From: Pelomyxa schiedti
Lineage: Eukaryota > Evosea > Pelobiontida > Pelomyxidae
NCBI GenBank assembly: GCA_020536535.1
Contig: JAHLWZ010000829.1
Coordinates: 21,885-85,884 of the forward strand
Direction: 5' to 3'
DNA: 64,000 bases
The notes under the pieces: model-generated
The model's input: the letters and a program-made list of their open reading frames with translations, nothing else
Databases searched by the model: none
What the model was told of the DNA's origin: nothing
Shown: positions 23,701-36,200 of the stretch, piece after piece
How positions within the stretch are numbered: the stretch's first letter is position 1
How the letters are laid out: each line of letters begins with the position of its first letter
Translations under genes and position numbers: made by a program

Positions 23701-24834
23701 GCAATTAGATATCTAAAAAACCCTCGAGTTGTTGCGGAGTTGATTCGGGCTCAAGCCGATCCAAATACACCTGGGTTTCTACTCTAAGTGTTCATTGTTT
23801 GTAGTGATTCATTGTAGGGGACTGTGTAATGGCCTTCCCCTTATTGAGGCAGTAGACAACTTGGAATCATTGAGAATCCTTCTGTCTTGTCCTTCTATAG
23901 ACATTGAGAAGACAGATAGCAATGGCAACACCGCTTTGTTCAAAGCTCTGGAGATGCAGCAACAAGATTGCGTGGAATTGCTGATATCAAAAGGTTGGCT
24001 ACATTGATGCAACGGCTTTCTGATAACAAAAATAGGAGGCAATAAACTTACAGCGGCCCAACAAGCCCTACGCACTCGGTGTGCCAAGGCAATGGCCCTT
24101 CTTCTCAAAAAGTTTTCTTCCTCCCAGGTGAACTTCATTAACACCTCTTCTTAGTGGCTTTGATCCCAACTTTATTCTTCCAACTGGGCAATCTCTACTC
24201 AGCACCGCCATTTCTCAGTACTTCCCTGATGAAATGGTTACAGTGATACTTTCTGCTGGTGCCGATCCAATGCTTCCATCCCTGTGAGCATGTTATGTGT
24301 CATACTTTGTATAACTTTAAAAATTCAGTGATGCAACACTGGCAGCATTGGAACACAATTCCTCTTCTGATATATCTTGGTTGGTGCTTTCGAGAGTGGA
24401 CAAAGACAAAGCCCTAAATTTTTGTGTAAAAACACAACAGCACAACTGTATAACGAAGTTGGTTAGCTCCAAGAGTACGCATTCTAGATATTGTTTTTCT
24501 TCTAACATAAAATTCTTTTTTCTTTTGGTTTATTTCTTATGACAGTGTTCACCTATGCAGAGTTGCTGCTTAAAGCCCTTGAAAAAGATGACGTAAATCT
24601 TCTGGAACTCTTTTTGAAATGGTTTGACTATTCTACAAATTGTTTTAACATGTTTTCCAAGTCCACTGTCACCAGATGTCCATTTCCCAGATGGCAGTAC
24701 ACCTCTCATTTATGCTATCAACAAACAAAACGAAAATGCGGTAAAACTTCTCTTAAAACATAGTGCCTCTGTTTCTTTTTCTGGAAGGTGTGTAATATAT
24801 ATACGTTTCAAGATTTTGGCTGAAGTACTTCTAG
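20789..24834 (+). CDS. Long ankyrin-repeat protein
   Basis: Predicted repeat scaffold of roughly 1000 residues. An Ala-rich helical N-terminus (MKGAASNFANLAAALAP, coded by GC-rich DNA) precedes classical ankyrin repeats: DGHTALHLAAIIDRPDCARI (about 21470), NGKTAAILAAECDSL, NETLLHVAALFGCRMM, HGNTALHYVSKSGNAMC, SGETAIVVAVKENSH, EGNTPLSVAIGTNNLPVV, DGFTPIYLAASSAY (about 22840), KGCSPIALALCSSEPRI, ESPLIMAIKHKNSVF, NGNTALFKALEMQQQDC and DGSTPLIYAINKQNENAV (about 24690). No other domain is seen. At least 15 introns of about 40-90 nt separate the repeats; two carry long poly-A or poly-T runs. The stop at 24834 assumes a 25-nt last intron; without it the frame runs to 24896, overlapping the next start codon. 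Two genes instead of one cannot be excluded. Confidence 0.75.
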
Positions 24835-24892
24835 GGATGGATCAGATCCACACACAAGAGCTGAAGGTGGTACGAATAAATCTATTGCAAGA

Positions 24893-26089
24893 ATGATCGA
24901 ATCAAGTACGGACATAACATCCTTGTGCATTTCTTTTGGTGAATAACTGAACCTTACAGGTATCTTCTTGGAGGAAATAGGACCCATTATTGTTGCAGAT
25001 ACTGGTTCTTGGATGACCAGGTCTGGCTGGTGCGGTAGTGGCTCACCAAGAACCACGTTTCCCACTATTGTGGGACGCAAAAAGATTGACAACTTTCCAC
25101 TGAGGTTCTTTGGTACGGTTTCCCTTCCCTCCTGATTTCATTTTCTCTGAAGAACCCGAAACTAATCAATTCCTTCAGTTGGTGAGGAATGTGGGGCGTG
25201 CACGAGGCCTGTATCTTTACGCAGTGTAAACAACTTTGATTGCATGGAGAGGGTGTACGGCCACATCATGGATGAAAGCGGCCGGCATCCCATAGTTCTG
25301 GCTCGAGGAGTATCCGAAGGGAAGCCACAACTCGAGAAGACAACGCAAATCATGTTCGAATCCCTTGATGTGCCGGCGCTTTTCATGGCGTCTCAGCCGA
25401 CACTGGCACTTTATTCTACAGGCCGGCTAAATGGCTTGGTACTCGACTGCGGATACCAATTATCAGAAGCGGTGCCAATCTTCGAGGGCTTCCCGCTGCG
25501 GCACAACATTCAGAGACTCGAGTTTGGCGGATTTGATATCGACAACTTGTTTTTGCACTACATGCCAACGCCGAGATACTTGACTAAAGCAACGGTCATC
25601 AAAGAGCGTTATGGGTACATAGCCTCCAACCCCGCCACCGAGCACGCGGACGCCCACAATTACGAGCTTCCAGACGGCAGTATGGTGCATATTGGGCAGC
25701 AGTCCTTCGAGTTCCCCGAGGCCCTGTTCTCGCCAATCCTCGCCGGCCTAGGCTCCCCGGGAATTCACGAGATCACACACACGAGCATCCAACAATGTGA
25801 TGCAGATCTGAGGCCGGAATTGCTCAGCAACATAGTTCTAGCCGGCGGAACAGCGAAATTCCGCGGACTGGCGTCACGCCTGCAAGAGGAAATATCTGCG
25901 CTAGCGACAACACGACGAAGAGTGAGTGTGAGAATGGCAACGACGCCCGATAATGATGACTGCTCACTGGCAGCGTGGGTTGGTGGGTCGATTATGGGAT
26001 CGCTCCCTTCTTTACCAGAAATGTGGATGAGCAAGGAGGATTACGACGAACGTGGCCCTGCCCTGGTCCACAGGATATTCTTGTTATAA
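24893..26089 (+). CDS. Divergent actin-related protein
   Basis: Actin-fold protein of about 360 residues that does not match conventional actin or an obvious Arp class. Exon 1 is MIES; intron 24906-24959 (54 nt) joins IFLEEIGPIIVADTGSWMTR. The next intron (about 25114-25180) precedes VGEECGACTRPVSLR. Recognisable actin elements: PTIVGRKK, MERVYGHI, TTQIMFESLDVPALFMASQP, the second phosphate loop LVLDCGYQLSEAVPIFEG, YELPDGSMVHIG, FPEALFSPILAG, NIVLAGGTAKFRGLASRLQ and a C-terminus EMWMSKEDYDERGPALVHR. The phosphate-1 loop (DTGSWMTR against actin DNGSGMCK) and phosphate-2 loop (DCGYQLS against DSGDGV) are altered, so ATP binding or hydrolysis may be weakened. The main exon (about 900 bp) has no introns and is GC-richer than its neighbours. 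It starts about 60 bp after the ankyrin gene. Confidence 0.85.
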
Positions 26090-26298
26090 TTAATTAAGGT
26101 TCTAAACCAAATGGGTTCGAACTATGCACTACTACTAAAAACCATGGTTCCCAACTTCGGTTTTTTGTGTTTTACACTTTCGAAGGTTGCAACGAAAATT
26201 TTAAATGGCTGAATAAAAGAAAACACCAGACCGCCGATCCTGAGCGACGGTAACGAAAATGACAGCGTTCCGGTCCGTTGATTATTTTATTCGGCCAA

Positions 26299-28682
26299 AT
26301 GGCCACAGCCGAGTGTGGCGTGGAAACAATTATGAGGGTCGCGCGCCTCGTGTGGGAGTGCGTCGTGGTCCCAGGCTGGCTCACGGCCCCGCCGCACCAC
26401 CCCGCGCCCCCTCCAGACTCGGACGGCGCCCACGACTACGACGGCTCGCCGCAGCGGCGCGACGACCAGGCCCGCGGCGCCGCGCTGTACAGCGTGGGCT
26501 CCGGGCTGTTCCCCCTCGCCGCGCGGGCGTGCGCCGCGGCCGCCGCGCTGTTCCCCCGCTGGTCCACGAGGGTCAGGCTCGCGTGCGCCGCCCGCGCCCG
26601 CGCCGTCTCGTGCGTGGAGTGGATCGCGGGCAGGAGGCGCAGGGAGTGGGCCGCCTCTGACGACGCATGCTGCGCTGCTCTCGCGGCACCAAGGTTATGA
26701 TTGCACTGTGGGATTTCTTTTATTTTGTAGGTTTTTTTTCATGTGGAATCTGTAATTTCATTTGCGTATTATACCGTTATTGTTGTTTTCATATTTTTTT
26801 CCCTATTTTGACTCACTAAATGTAGCATAGAAATCAGAAGATGTGTTTGAGTGTGCTACTTGGCTTTCTCTGTGGTGGTCATGTGGATTTGGCTGAGAAA
26901 TTGGTCGCGAGTGGTGGGTTGGGATCCAGTGAAAGGCCGTTGTTCAGGGCGGTGAGGTGGCCAGGGGCACCTGGATCAAACGAGGACATGGACATGAAGG
27001 AGAGCATCAGGGCCAGCGGCATCAGCAGCTTCCACCAGCTTTTTGGGTTCGGGGAAACTGATCCTTTCATGATCCATCTGTGCCGTGACATTGACACCAA
27101 AGTTGGGGCAGTGAAGTGGGTAATTGAGTGGGCTGGAACGAGGGAACCTTGGGAGGTTTTTCAGCTTGTGACAACTGCAATGAGGGCTGGGAATGCTGAG
27201 GTCACACAATGGCTGGTGACAACTTTCAACTTGGAGGAGAAGACGAGGGACCTAAGGATTGGGCTTGGTGGTATCTGTGGTTGCATGGAAATGGGGAGGT
27301 GCCCCATGCTGATTAGATGGTGGACTGAGACTTTCTCATTTCCTCCAGGAGAAACAAGGGACAGTAATGTACTTGGCTTTACAGTGTCCAACCCACACAG
27401 TTCGGTGGAACTATGTCAATGGGTGATGAGGAACAGGGGCCTAACAGATCTTCAACGATTCTTTTTACAAGAAGCACAGAATCCACATACGTTCAGGTGG
27501 GCCATTGAAGAATTCCACATTGTGCCAATGGAGGAACACCTCAACAATGCCTGCGAGATGATGGGTGATCTCGAAGTTGCAAAGTGGCTGGTTACTAACC
27601 AGTCTGTCAGGCCCACTCATGAGACAGTTTTAAATGCACGCTCGTCCAGGAGAGAAAATGTGGAACTCGTGAAATGGCTCTCAACGTTGGTTGCATTGAC
27701 ACCTGCTAATTTGCAAAAAGCACTTGGGAGATCACTGCACCGCGGCAACACAGCCATTGCGGAGTGGCTTGAAAGCAATTTTCATGTGGTCTCGTTGGTG
27801 CAATCCACGCCCGGTTGTTACGGTGCAACTCTGCTTGAAGCTTGCCAAAGTGGTCGTGAAGAACTTGTGAAGTCATTAAATTGGTTGCTGAAACACATGG
27901 GAGAGACACGAGTGGAGGGGATCACGATTGAACAATGTATCAAAAAAGCAACGAGTGCAAAAGCGCTCCTTCTGCTTCTGCAGAACTTTCCCTGCCATTC
28001 ACTACAAGAAGACAGGCGATCAGCTTTACTTATACGCCATGTGCCTGGTGGTCTCCCACTGCAGTACCCCTTACTTATCCATCTCCTTGATTCATTTATA
28101 CTAAATGGGGATGTTTCTGACATTCAAGCACTTTACTCTTTGGTGCACTTTACAGTGGATGACGTCTTGATTTGCATCAATCGCCATTCCTCAATTACTG
28201 CCTCTTCCAGCAAGGTTGTCAAGTGGCTTGTGTTGCGTTTTGGGGCAGTGAACTTCAACAACAAGATATCCCCACTGATTCACAACTTGCTTTTTTCTTC
28301 TCCTTGTAAGGCACACTGTGCAGAGTGGCTAATTGACACCCTTGGGGTCCCCCTGACTGAGGTGAGTTTTTTTAATCACACTGTTTTGCAACTCACTAAG
28401 TTCACACAGATTCTGAAGGTAAAAACACATTCAGTAATAAGTGTCGGCCTATCAACGTGGAAAAGGATAGTGGACAAGAACCCTTCTGTTTTTTGCACTG
28501 CAGACACAGTCAGAAAGCTATGTATGCACATTGTGACATCATCTGCAGCCATTGCACATTGGTCCATGCACAGGTGGTCACTTTCTCACGAGGAGATATG
28601 CCAATTGTGGTGCAGGGAAGCTCCTCTGGGAATTGCGCCCGACATGCAACTATGGGAGAAATTTGGGGGAAACCGTAATTGA
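26299..28682 (+). CDS. Ankyrin-like repeat protein of the KWL/EWL type
   Basis: Alpha-helical repeat protein of about 750 residues. Exon 1 (26299-26693) is extremely GC-rich and encodes an Ala/Arg-rich segment ending with CVEWIAGRRRREW. A 130-nt intron leads to one long exon (about 26826-28682). The repeats carry a Trp-Leu/Ile pattern: VKWVIEWAGTREPWEVF, VTQWLVTTFNLEE, MLIRWWTETFSF, ELCQWVMRNRGL, TFRWAIEEFHIV, VAKWLVTNQSV, LVKWLSTLVAL, IAEWLESNFHVV, VVKWLVLRFGAV and CAEWLIDTLGVPLTE. I know such degenerate ankyrin-like tandem repeats as large families in some amoebae, including Pelomyxa; that parallel is from memory, not a search. No catalytic domain is seen. A nucleotide-binding or adaptor role would be guesswork. 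Confidence 0.82.
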
Positions 28683-29133
28683 GGCATTGGTTGGAGATTC
28701 CCATTCCACCGGGCACTTCACCCAAAACCCATTTTTTGTGCACCTTGTCCCACCACGAGATCTAATCTGTGTTGATGTTTCCCCCCTCCGCAGTTGCGTC
28801 ACTGCCCTTTCGCTTTTTTAGCTTTTTTCAAAAAAAAAACCCTGTGGTAGAGTTACTCTTGGTTGGAATGAAGCTAAAAACAAACCCATAGTGACCGGCC
28901 AAAAAACATCCCCGAAAACATTTCACTTCAGAAAAAAAAAAAGAAAAAAAACAACCTTTCGGAAGCAGTGCAGCTTTTTTTTTGCTTCTCCGGAATCGAT
29001 GGTACCACCAACACAACGACAACACACAACCAACAGCAAACACGATGGGGAACAACAACCACTACAGCAACTAAAACACTGCGCCCTCAACTCCACGCAA
29101 CTTTTTTTTTTTTTCTTACACACATGCAACAAC
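28683..29133. other. Intergenic region with poly-A and poly-T runs
   Basis: No gene supported. The stretch contains several A- and T-homopolymers (about 28830, 28930-28955, 28975, 29102-29114), probably the terminator of the ankyrin gene and the promoter of the myosin light chain gene. Confidence 0.5.
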
Positions 29134-30017
29134 ATGTTTTGTAACTCTCTGCTCTGCTCTCCCTTTGTTATTATCTTTCTTTTTGGTGTTTGGGGTACAA
29201 TGAGGACAGGCAGCACGACGAGCAAGACAAATTGAACGATCAGGGAGCTGGGTTGGTGCCCAGGACTCAGCTGAGGAGAACGAGATGTTGTCTGAGTTCA
29301 AGGACGCCTTCGATCAAATTTTCGATGTTCACCAGCGCCATCACTTGACCAAGGCCGATTTGAGGGACTTGTTCAAAAGACATTGTGTGTCTTCTCCTGA
29401 TGCTATTCTATTCTCAATGCTACTCTTTGAAATGTCTTATAGTTTATCTTTAAGCCCACACAACTAACTGTCATTGGTTCATTTTCGTTTTTTTTTCCCC
29501 AAGGAAATAGTAGTGTTTACTATTGTAGTTTTGCAATTCGTTTGAGTTAACTGTATTGGATTTGCTTCTTACAGACACAAAGGTGTGAGAGTTACTGATG
29601 AGCAAATTGAGCAAGCCTTTACGGAAGCTGATCACACTGGAGATGGTGTGATAGACTTCGCCGAATTTGCTGCTATGATGTCCAGGAGAATGAGGCAAAC
29701 CAGTACCGAGGAAAAACTCATGAACGCCTTCCGTGTATGTCTCTTTTATCACCTGTATTTTTTTTTCTTACATTCTTCTCCCCAAAAAGGTGTTCGATCC
29801 TGAGAGCACCGGTTTCATTGACACCAAAGTTTTGTCCGAGGCACTTACTACCCTTGGTGACCGACTCAACCCCAAGGAGGTCGTTTTCTTTTGTTTACTT
29901 GTGTACCTCACATCATTACAGTTGAACGAGCTTCTTGCTGTTGCCGAAAATGCTGAAGGCAAGGTCAAGTATGACCTGTTCGTCAACGAAATGTTCGCCA
30001 AGAACAAGAAGTCATAA
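29134..30017 (+). CDS. Myosin II regulatory light chain
   Basis: EF-hand light chain that binds the IQ neck of myosin heavy chain and tunes cortical contractility. Exon 1 is only MF plus one base; intron 29141-29213 joins SRRARQIERSGSW, whose Ser lies where dictyostelid light chain is phosphorylated. Then come a degenerate EF-hand (FDQIFDVHQRHHLTKADL), a canonical EF-hand loop DHTGDGVIDFAE (Asp1, Thr3, Asp5, Glu12; about 29632), the diagnostic MMSRRMRQTSTEEKLMNAF, a third EF-hand lacking the terminal Glu (FDPESTGFIDTKVL), LTTLGDRLNPKE and the end KYDLFVNEMFAKN. The match to Dictyostelium MlcR in the second half is strong and supports an amoebozoan host. The N-terminal splice is inferred; Met at 29285 would be a shorter start. 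Confidence 0.88.
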
Positions 30018-30207
30018 GGGTTCCCAAGAAACACCCTTTTTTCATGTCACAGTGTAGCCGGAAAAATAAACACAATCAAACAAACGAACAAAAAAAACCT
30101 ATCAATCGGTGGTGTATAGCCTTATGTTTTCTTTTTCCCTTTTGTTGTTTTGAAAAATGGAAGAGAGAGACACTTATATTTTTTACATTTACTGGGACCA
30201 CATAGTT

Positions 30208-33200
30208 TTACATGCTACTAGTATTTCTGTTATGTAGAGTATTTGGTAGTTCTGGTGATTTGGAAGGGAGTGGGTGCTGGGAACTTGTAGTGGTTGTGCC
30301 TGTGCTTGTCTTGGGGTTTTTTAGTGTATAGGTGTGCATCATTCCACACCCTTTGATATCTACATCTTGCTCGTCGAACTCAAAGGAGTCGAACACAAGC
30401 TCGTAAGTCGCCCTGTGTAGTGTCATCCCCAGAACAACCAACACAAAAGGAATAAATAACCTGGTCATTTGTATGGTATTGGGGCTGGAACTACTCTCCA
30501 TGCGGGAGGCTACATTAACTGTGCTGCCAAAAATATCAAAGGTTGGTTTGACTGACGGGTCTCCAACAATTCCCTGGTAAAATTAGAGGCATCGTGATGA
30601 AAGAACAAGATTACAGCAAAAACAGGGCCAGTGTTAATTCCAACCCGAATCCTAATTTCTGTTTGCTGGAGAGAGGCTATCATGTCAAGAGCAAAGTTGA
30701 CTACCTATTCACAGGAATTTCAAAAAAAAAAAATTGTCTCAACGTGGGGTGTACGTCTTTGGCTCTGGCGGAGTGAGAATTTCTTGCGTCTTTATCAAAG
30801 AGGCCTGCTGCACAAAAATAGCAGTCGCCTATTGTCTACTAAGAGTCAGTAAAACAATCCTATTCCAGTTTAAAGTTTCACCTTGATTTTTTCTATATGA
30901 GTGTACTTCTTCTTTAATAGATTATCCCTAAAATGGTGTGGGAGAGCAGTCATCTCTAGGTATCATACCATGAAGAAAACATATGGTTCAGTACTTTTAT
31001 TACATATGATGGTTGTACAGAAGCGCTCCAGGGCCTGGAAGGAGTGGTTGGGAACACAATACCACAAAACAGGGGAAAAGTACGTGAACTACAAAGGAGT
31101 GTGTAAGAAAAAATGAGAAAAGGGAAGCAATTACCTGAACCACATCAGCAAACATTACAGTGGCCACAGGAACTGAAGGTGGTGAAAACACTAGGGTTTG
31201 ATGACTGGAAGAAACCTGATTCCACGATATCTTGTTCGCCGTTTCTTATTCGATATGCAATCTGCCTCGGTAATACACTGAATAGAAGCTCTTCGTACAT
31301 TCTTTTTTCATCTTGAAGCAACTCTTCATGTTTCTGTCCAAGAAAATTAGCTGGAAGGAAAATATTCAATATATTCAACTTGTTCTGGAGTGGTGTCACG
31401 CAAAAAAAGTGCACATCCAATTTTCCCTCCAACAGTGAATAGGCTCAGTGTAGCGTTGGCAGGAAATGCAGTTCCATCAAGTTTTTTCGCTAGTACTGAG
31501 GAAGACCAGCTTGTCTCATTGCTCCTCTCTCTTCCAATTAACCGGTGGCGCATCTTCTCCACGTTACTTTCCAGAAGAGCACATAATTTTTCAGTATTGT
31601 CATCATCCTGCAATAGAACAGAAAAGTGCTTCCCCACAACTTGAGTTGCTGCATAGCCGGTAATATGCTCCCCACTAGAGTTCATACTCTCGATGGTACC
31701 TGTACGTAGATTTCCGATTAAGGTTTAACCACATAAGGAATGGAAGACCTGCATCAGTCAACTCCAAAACAGCATCAACTGCGGCCATAATTATTGCACG
31801 GGATCTTTCCTATATTAGAGTTAAAAATGGTTGGAAAGGAACTACATACTTGTGCTTCATGAGAAAAATCTTTATCCATCAACCTCCCTTTCATGACAAA
31901 AGAAAGGAGGGATGGAACATTCTTTATTATGTGCACTGGTACCATCCCCAGCATCTGGTGTGTTGTATGCAACTCGTTTTCAACTTTTTCTATTAAAAGG
32001 TAAGAAAGTACTTGTTACAACAAAAAATTAAAAAAAATAAAAAGGAACAGAAGAAGAAGACTAAAGTTTACTCACTCATTGCAGGCTTTATTAGAAGGAA
32101 GAACAATACAAAAATGAGAGGAAGAAAGAAGGCGAAGATGTAGGCAATTTCTGTGAGATTTTAATGAAAAGAAAAAGAGCATGCACTCTGCTACTTCTGT
32201 TTGTCTCTTCGATTATCATAGGAGCTTCAGCCACATAGATCTTTTTGGAAGTACTCAGCATCGGCATAAGGTAATTGGTTTGAAGATCCTCAAAATTAAG
32301 GAAGAGGGACAAATTGAAGTTTTTCAGAAATCTCTGAACTTTATACAATTCGTGTGCCATCTATCAATGCACTGAGATGGAAGGCAATATGGAAAAAGGA
32401 ACCTCTAGATATCTTCCCATGAGTTCATCTAATCCCATGCACTGAGGTTGGTCGTATTGCTCACAAAGACTATCAAACAGCAGGGAGTCTTGCTCCACTG
32501 ATCTACCTACAGATCCTGGTTCTATGTTATTTGGTTCGGAGTTGATTTCCTCCACAACCTGGAAGTCCCAGAGTTTTGTTTCCAAACTTTACCCATTCAT
32601 GGGCGTTACGCAATTGTGTGATTGTTGAATCGAATTCCTGCATTATTTCGTCTTTACTATGAACTGAGGAATCGTCAACAATTGCGTCTTGGATAAGTGT
32701 GAGAAGCCGTAAGCTGAGTGATCTCCGTGACCCGGCATAATTGACCTCAAGCGCGCGTCCCTTGTGTGGATTAGTTGACATATATCAACTAGCTAGTGTA
32801 ACCATATAATCATTATTGGCTTCAAGTGAAAGAAAAGCAATCAACGCAATCGCAGACAAAATAACTAAAAACACAAGAAGGAATAGCATCCCAAGGGTAA
32901 AAATTGGTTTGATTTGGTGCCAACGCTGATTGGCTTCAACATCAAGGGAGTTCTTTGCTTCTAAAGATCTTGTGTCATAATGAACCTATTAAATGAGATT
33001 AGATCTCGCTTAGTCCCTAGTGATTGCCTTCTTTTGCTCAAGTTTGGCGGTAACTTTTTCACATATCTCTGATACACTGGCTTTGGGGATCTGTAGGAAC
33101 AATTGATGCACCAACAAGCGCTCTCTATTCAATGAATATAGAGACGGTAGCAGTATCAGGGAAAACGCAAGCAGGGGCACAAGTGCACAAGATGAGAGGA

Positions 33201-36200
33201 CACAGAGAGTCATGACAAAGGTGCGCGTTGTCTGAGCATGGAACCTCTCTTCATATGCTGTGACCAATCTCCATACTCCACTCCACAATCTGCATGAAGG
33301 ATTACAACAATAGATTTGATCGAGGGATTACTGTAAGGCGCCATTTGAATTGACGTAAAGGAATGCTTCTTGACCTTCTTCTGCATTCGTTTCACCATTA
33401 TAGAAGCCAACAGCATCAAATACTTTTGCTTTGTAGGCACTTATGAATAACCAGAGGGTGGTGTTCAACGTCTCTATCTCGTCAATGAGGGGGATGTAGT
33501 TTATTGATTGTAAATCTTGGTTATGCCAGGCCTCAAAAACAGCCTACAGAGTTGAGAAGCCAGCGGTTACTAAGGTACATACATACAGGATATGAGGTGT
33601 CATAATGAAAGAAAAGATCCTTTGCGGCACTCTCCAGTTCTAGAGTTGAGCTCACCACATCGCTGCCAAAGGTGGTCATATTGAAATTATCCAAGTAACG
33701 CATATTGGAATTGACAAGTTGCATTGTCCTGGTTCCATATGAGCCCTGTTACTTGTTATTCGAGACAAAGGATAAACAGACTCACCTGTAGCTCTGCGCT
33801 ACGCATTCCGCCTGCTGTTGCAATAAGGTTAAAATCAGCTTGACGTTGTTTGAAAGCTGTTCTTGCCAAAGCAAAACTGCGTTTAAGAGTAATGTGAGGA
33901 AAAAATATAAATGGCTGCCTCAGATACCTTACGACTAGTACTACGATGGAAATAAAGTTCATAAAGTACACAGAAAAAGAAAAGCGAGAGAATGCGTGGG
34001 AGCGAAAGGAAAGCTCCAATTGATTCCGGATTTTCTCTTGTTGAGCAAGTTCATCTTGCCTAATAGGCATAAGTCTAAGAAGAGAATGAAAAAGACGAAC
34101 TGAAAAGTATTGGCTTCATCAAGTGCGTTGTCAAGCATAGCATTCTCTTCTGGATCACCTACCTCAGATATGGCAAACTCTGCCACAATAGGTTGTGCTG
34201 TTGGATTGTCTTGCATCATTGGCTGATGTCTACCCAGAGTTTGTTTGGCATTATTCTGTTCTTCATGTCTTGTCTCCATGGCTTCAGCCATGGCATGGAG
34301 TTGCTGTGCCTGTACAAAATTTTGTTTCACATCTGCTAAATATTCAGCATATGCTCGAAGAACAGCAGAACTCGGTTTCTTAGGAAGAAGTTAAAAAGTA
34401 ATCAGAACCAAAGATCACACCTTTTGTGCTTTTAACATGCGCTTTTGGTTTGAAATAAAAGATGTCAGAAAGGTTTGATTTAGCACTGTTCTTACTTCAA
34501 ATAATTCATCACATTGTTTCTCAGTTTTTTCAAGTTTGATGACAATTCGGGATAGAGGTCGTTGCCCAACGTATTCTCCAAGAAGAAGGGTCCAAAAACT
34601 TTTGTTTTCGTGGGCTGGATGTGAGAAGTGGGTATGGGAAGGGGAACCTGTGTATGTAATACAGAGCTTTTCCATGATACTTGGCTGCAGAAATTAGTTG
34701 TCTTATTATTGTTTCTTCTGTTTGTTGCTCCTGTTCTCTTCTGATTCGATCCAGACCAAAAAGATTAAATTGTGCTGGGATAAACCACTTGGGGATCAGC
34801 TACTAACACGTTAGACGTAGAACGGTCCAATTCTACTCATTTACTTTGGAAGAGTTCTGGAGACAAAAATTGGCTACTTGCATATCCTTAGACATAATAG
34901 CTTCAGCATAGGCAAGCCACAAAGAAAAACTTTCAGGAAATTTCTTCACCCCCTTTGAAACAATTGAGAGGTGGTACAAAAAAGACTTCCTTACAAAGTG
35001 AAGGATGCCCGATTTTAGACAAGGGTCACTAAGAGAGGATTCCACACACACTGAAGCTAGCAGTACTTGCCATGAGAATGTGTATGAGGATGACTTGGGA
35101 TCCGCCGTTGTTTTTGTAATAGCCATACTCCTTATAATTGTTCAGTGGAATACCAATAAATAAAACCCGTACTCCAAGTCACTAGGATCCTCAGCAAATG
35201 TAATTTTGCTCATTTTGCCAACAATGCGCCTTTGTTTTCAAATTAATTACGCTATTCAATCAAAAAATGTCAACTTGTATCTAAAGAGCACTGCAAGAAA
35301 CCCAAGTGCACAGGCAACTGGAATGATGCACATGGAAGCTATAAATAAAGGCAGAACCTTGTTGATTTCAAAGTTGTATAAAATTGAAGCCACCAAAGAA
35401 AATAAAGAGCTGGAAAGGGATGAGGCTACATCAAATTGGAAGAACAAAAATACCATAAACAGCAAGAGAATACTTCTGCAGCAGTTATTTGATTTGCTAG
35501 TCTCAGACGATATGGAAGAAAAAGTAGCACAAAGGAGGAGAGAACGAGAAAGAGCACTGTCTGAGCTACAGCGGGATAAACTATGGACAGTTTAATGAAA
35601 ATATCAGAGAAAGGTAAGGACACACTTGGATTTCGTATGCAAGGTAAGGTAGTAATTACAAGTGCTGTGATCTTAACTACAGTAAAAAAGACAGCTGAAA
35701 TGCCTGTGTACAAGTTCCAAAAAACCCTGTGAAGATAAGACAGTACAGAAAAACAGGCTAGAACTTACTTCGAAGTACAGCCAAAATTACCAGGGAGAAT
35801 AAAAAATTTTGATACTACGACTACTCCAAGTGAGATCACTCCCAACCAGCAGATTATGGCCATAGACTAATATACTTCCATTAGAATAATCATGGCAAAA
35901 TATAAGAACTACGCACCAGTATAATTTTAACGTTCGCTTCTGGTGCAAATACTCCAAGAGTTCTATGCGTGCATGAGCAATGGAGACAAGTTAAGCTACA
36001 TAAAAATGTAGAGAGCACCTTTTTCCCAATAAGAAGGGCATCCATGAACATAGAGCAGGAAAGATCAATATATCAGCACCACAATGGTAAAAAAAACAGA
36101 GAATTTTCTTGGAGTACTTTGGAAGGTGCATCTATTCAAGGTAAAACTGATGCACTTTGCAGTACACATATAACCTGCTTTGCGAAGTGTACGTGCATTG

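Noticed and set aside
25463-26034. Minus-strand frames across the actin-like gene
   Set aside because: They are antisense shadows of a conserved actin fold.
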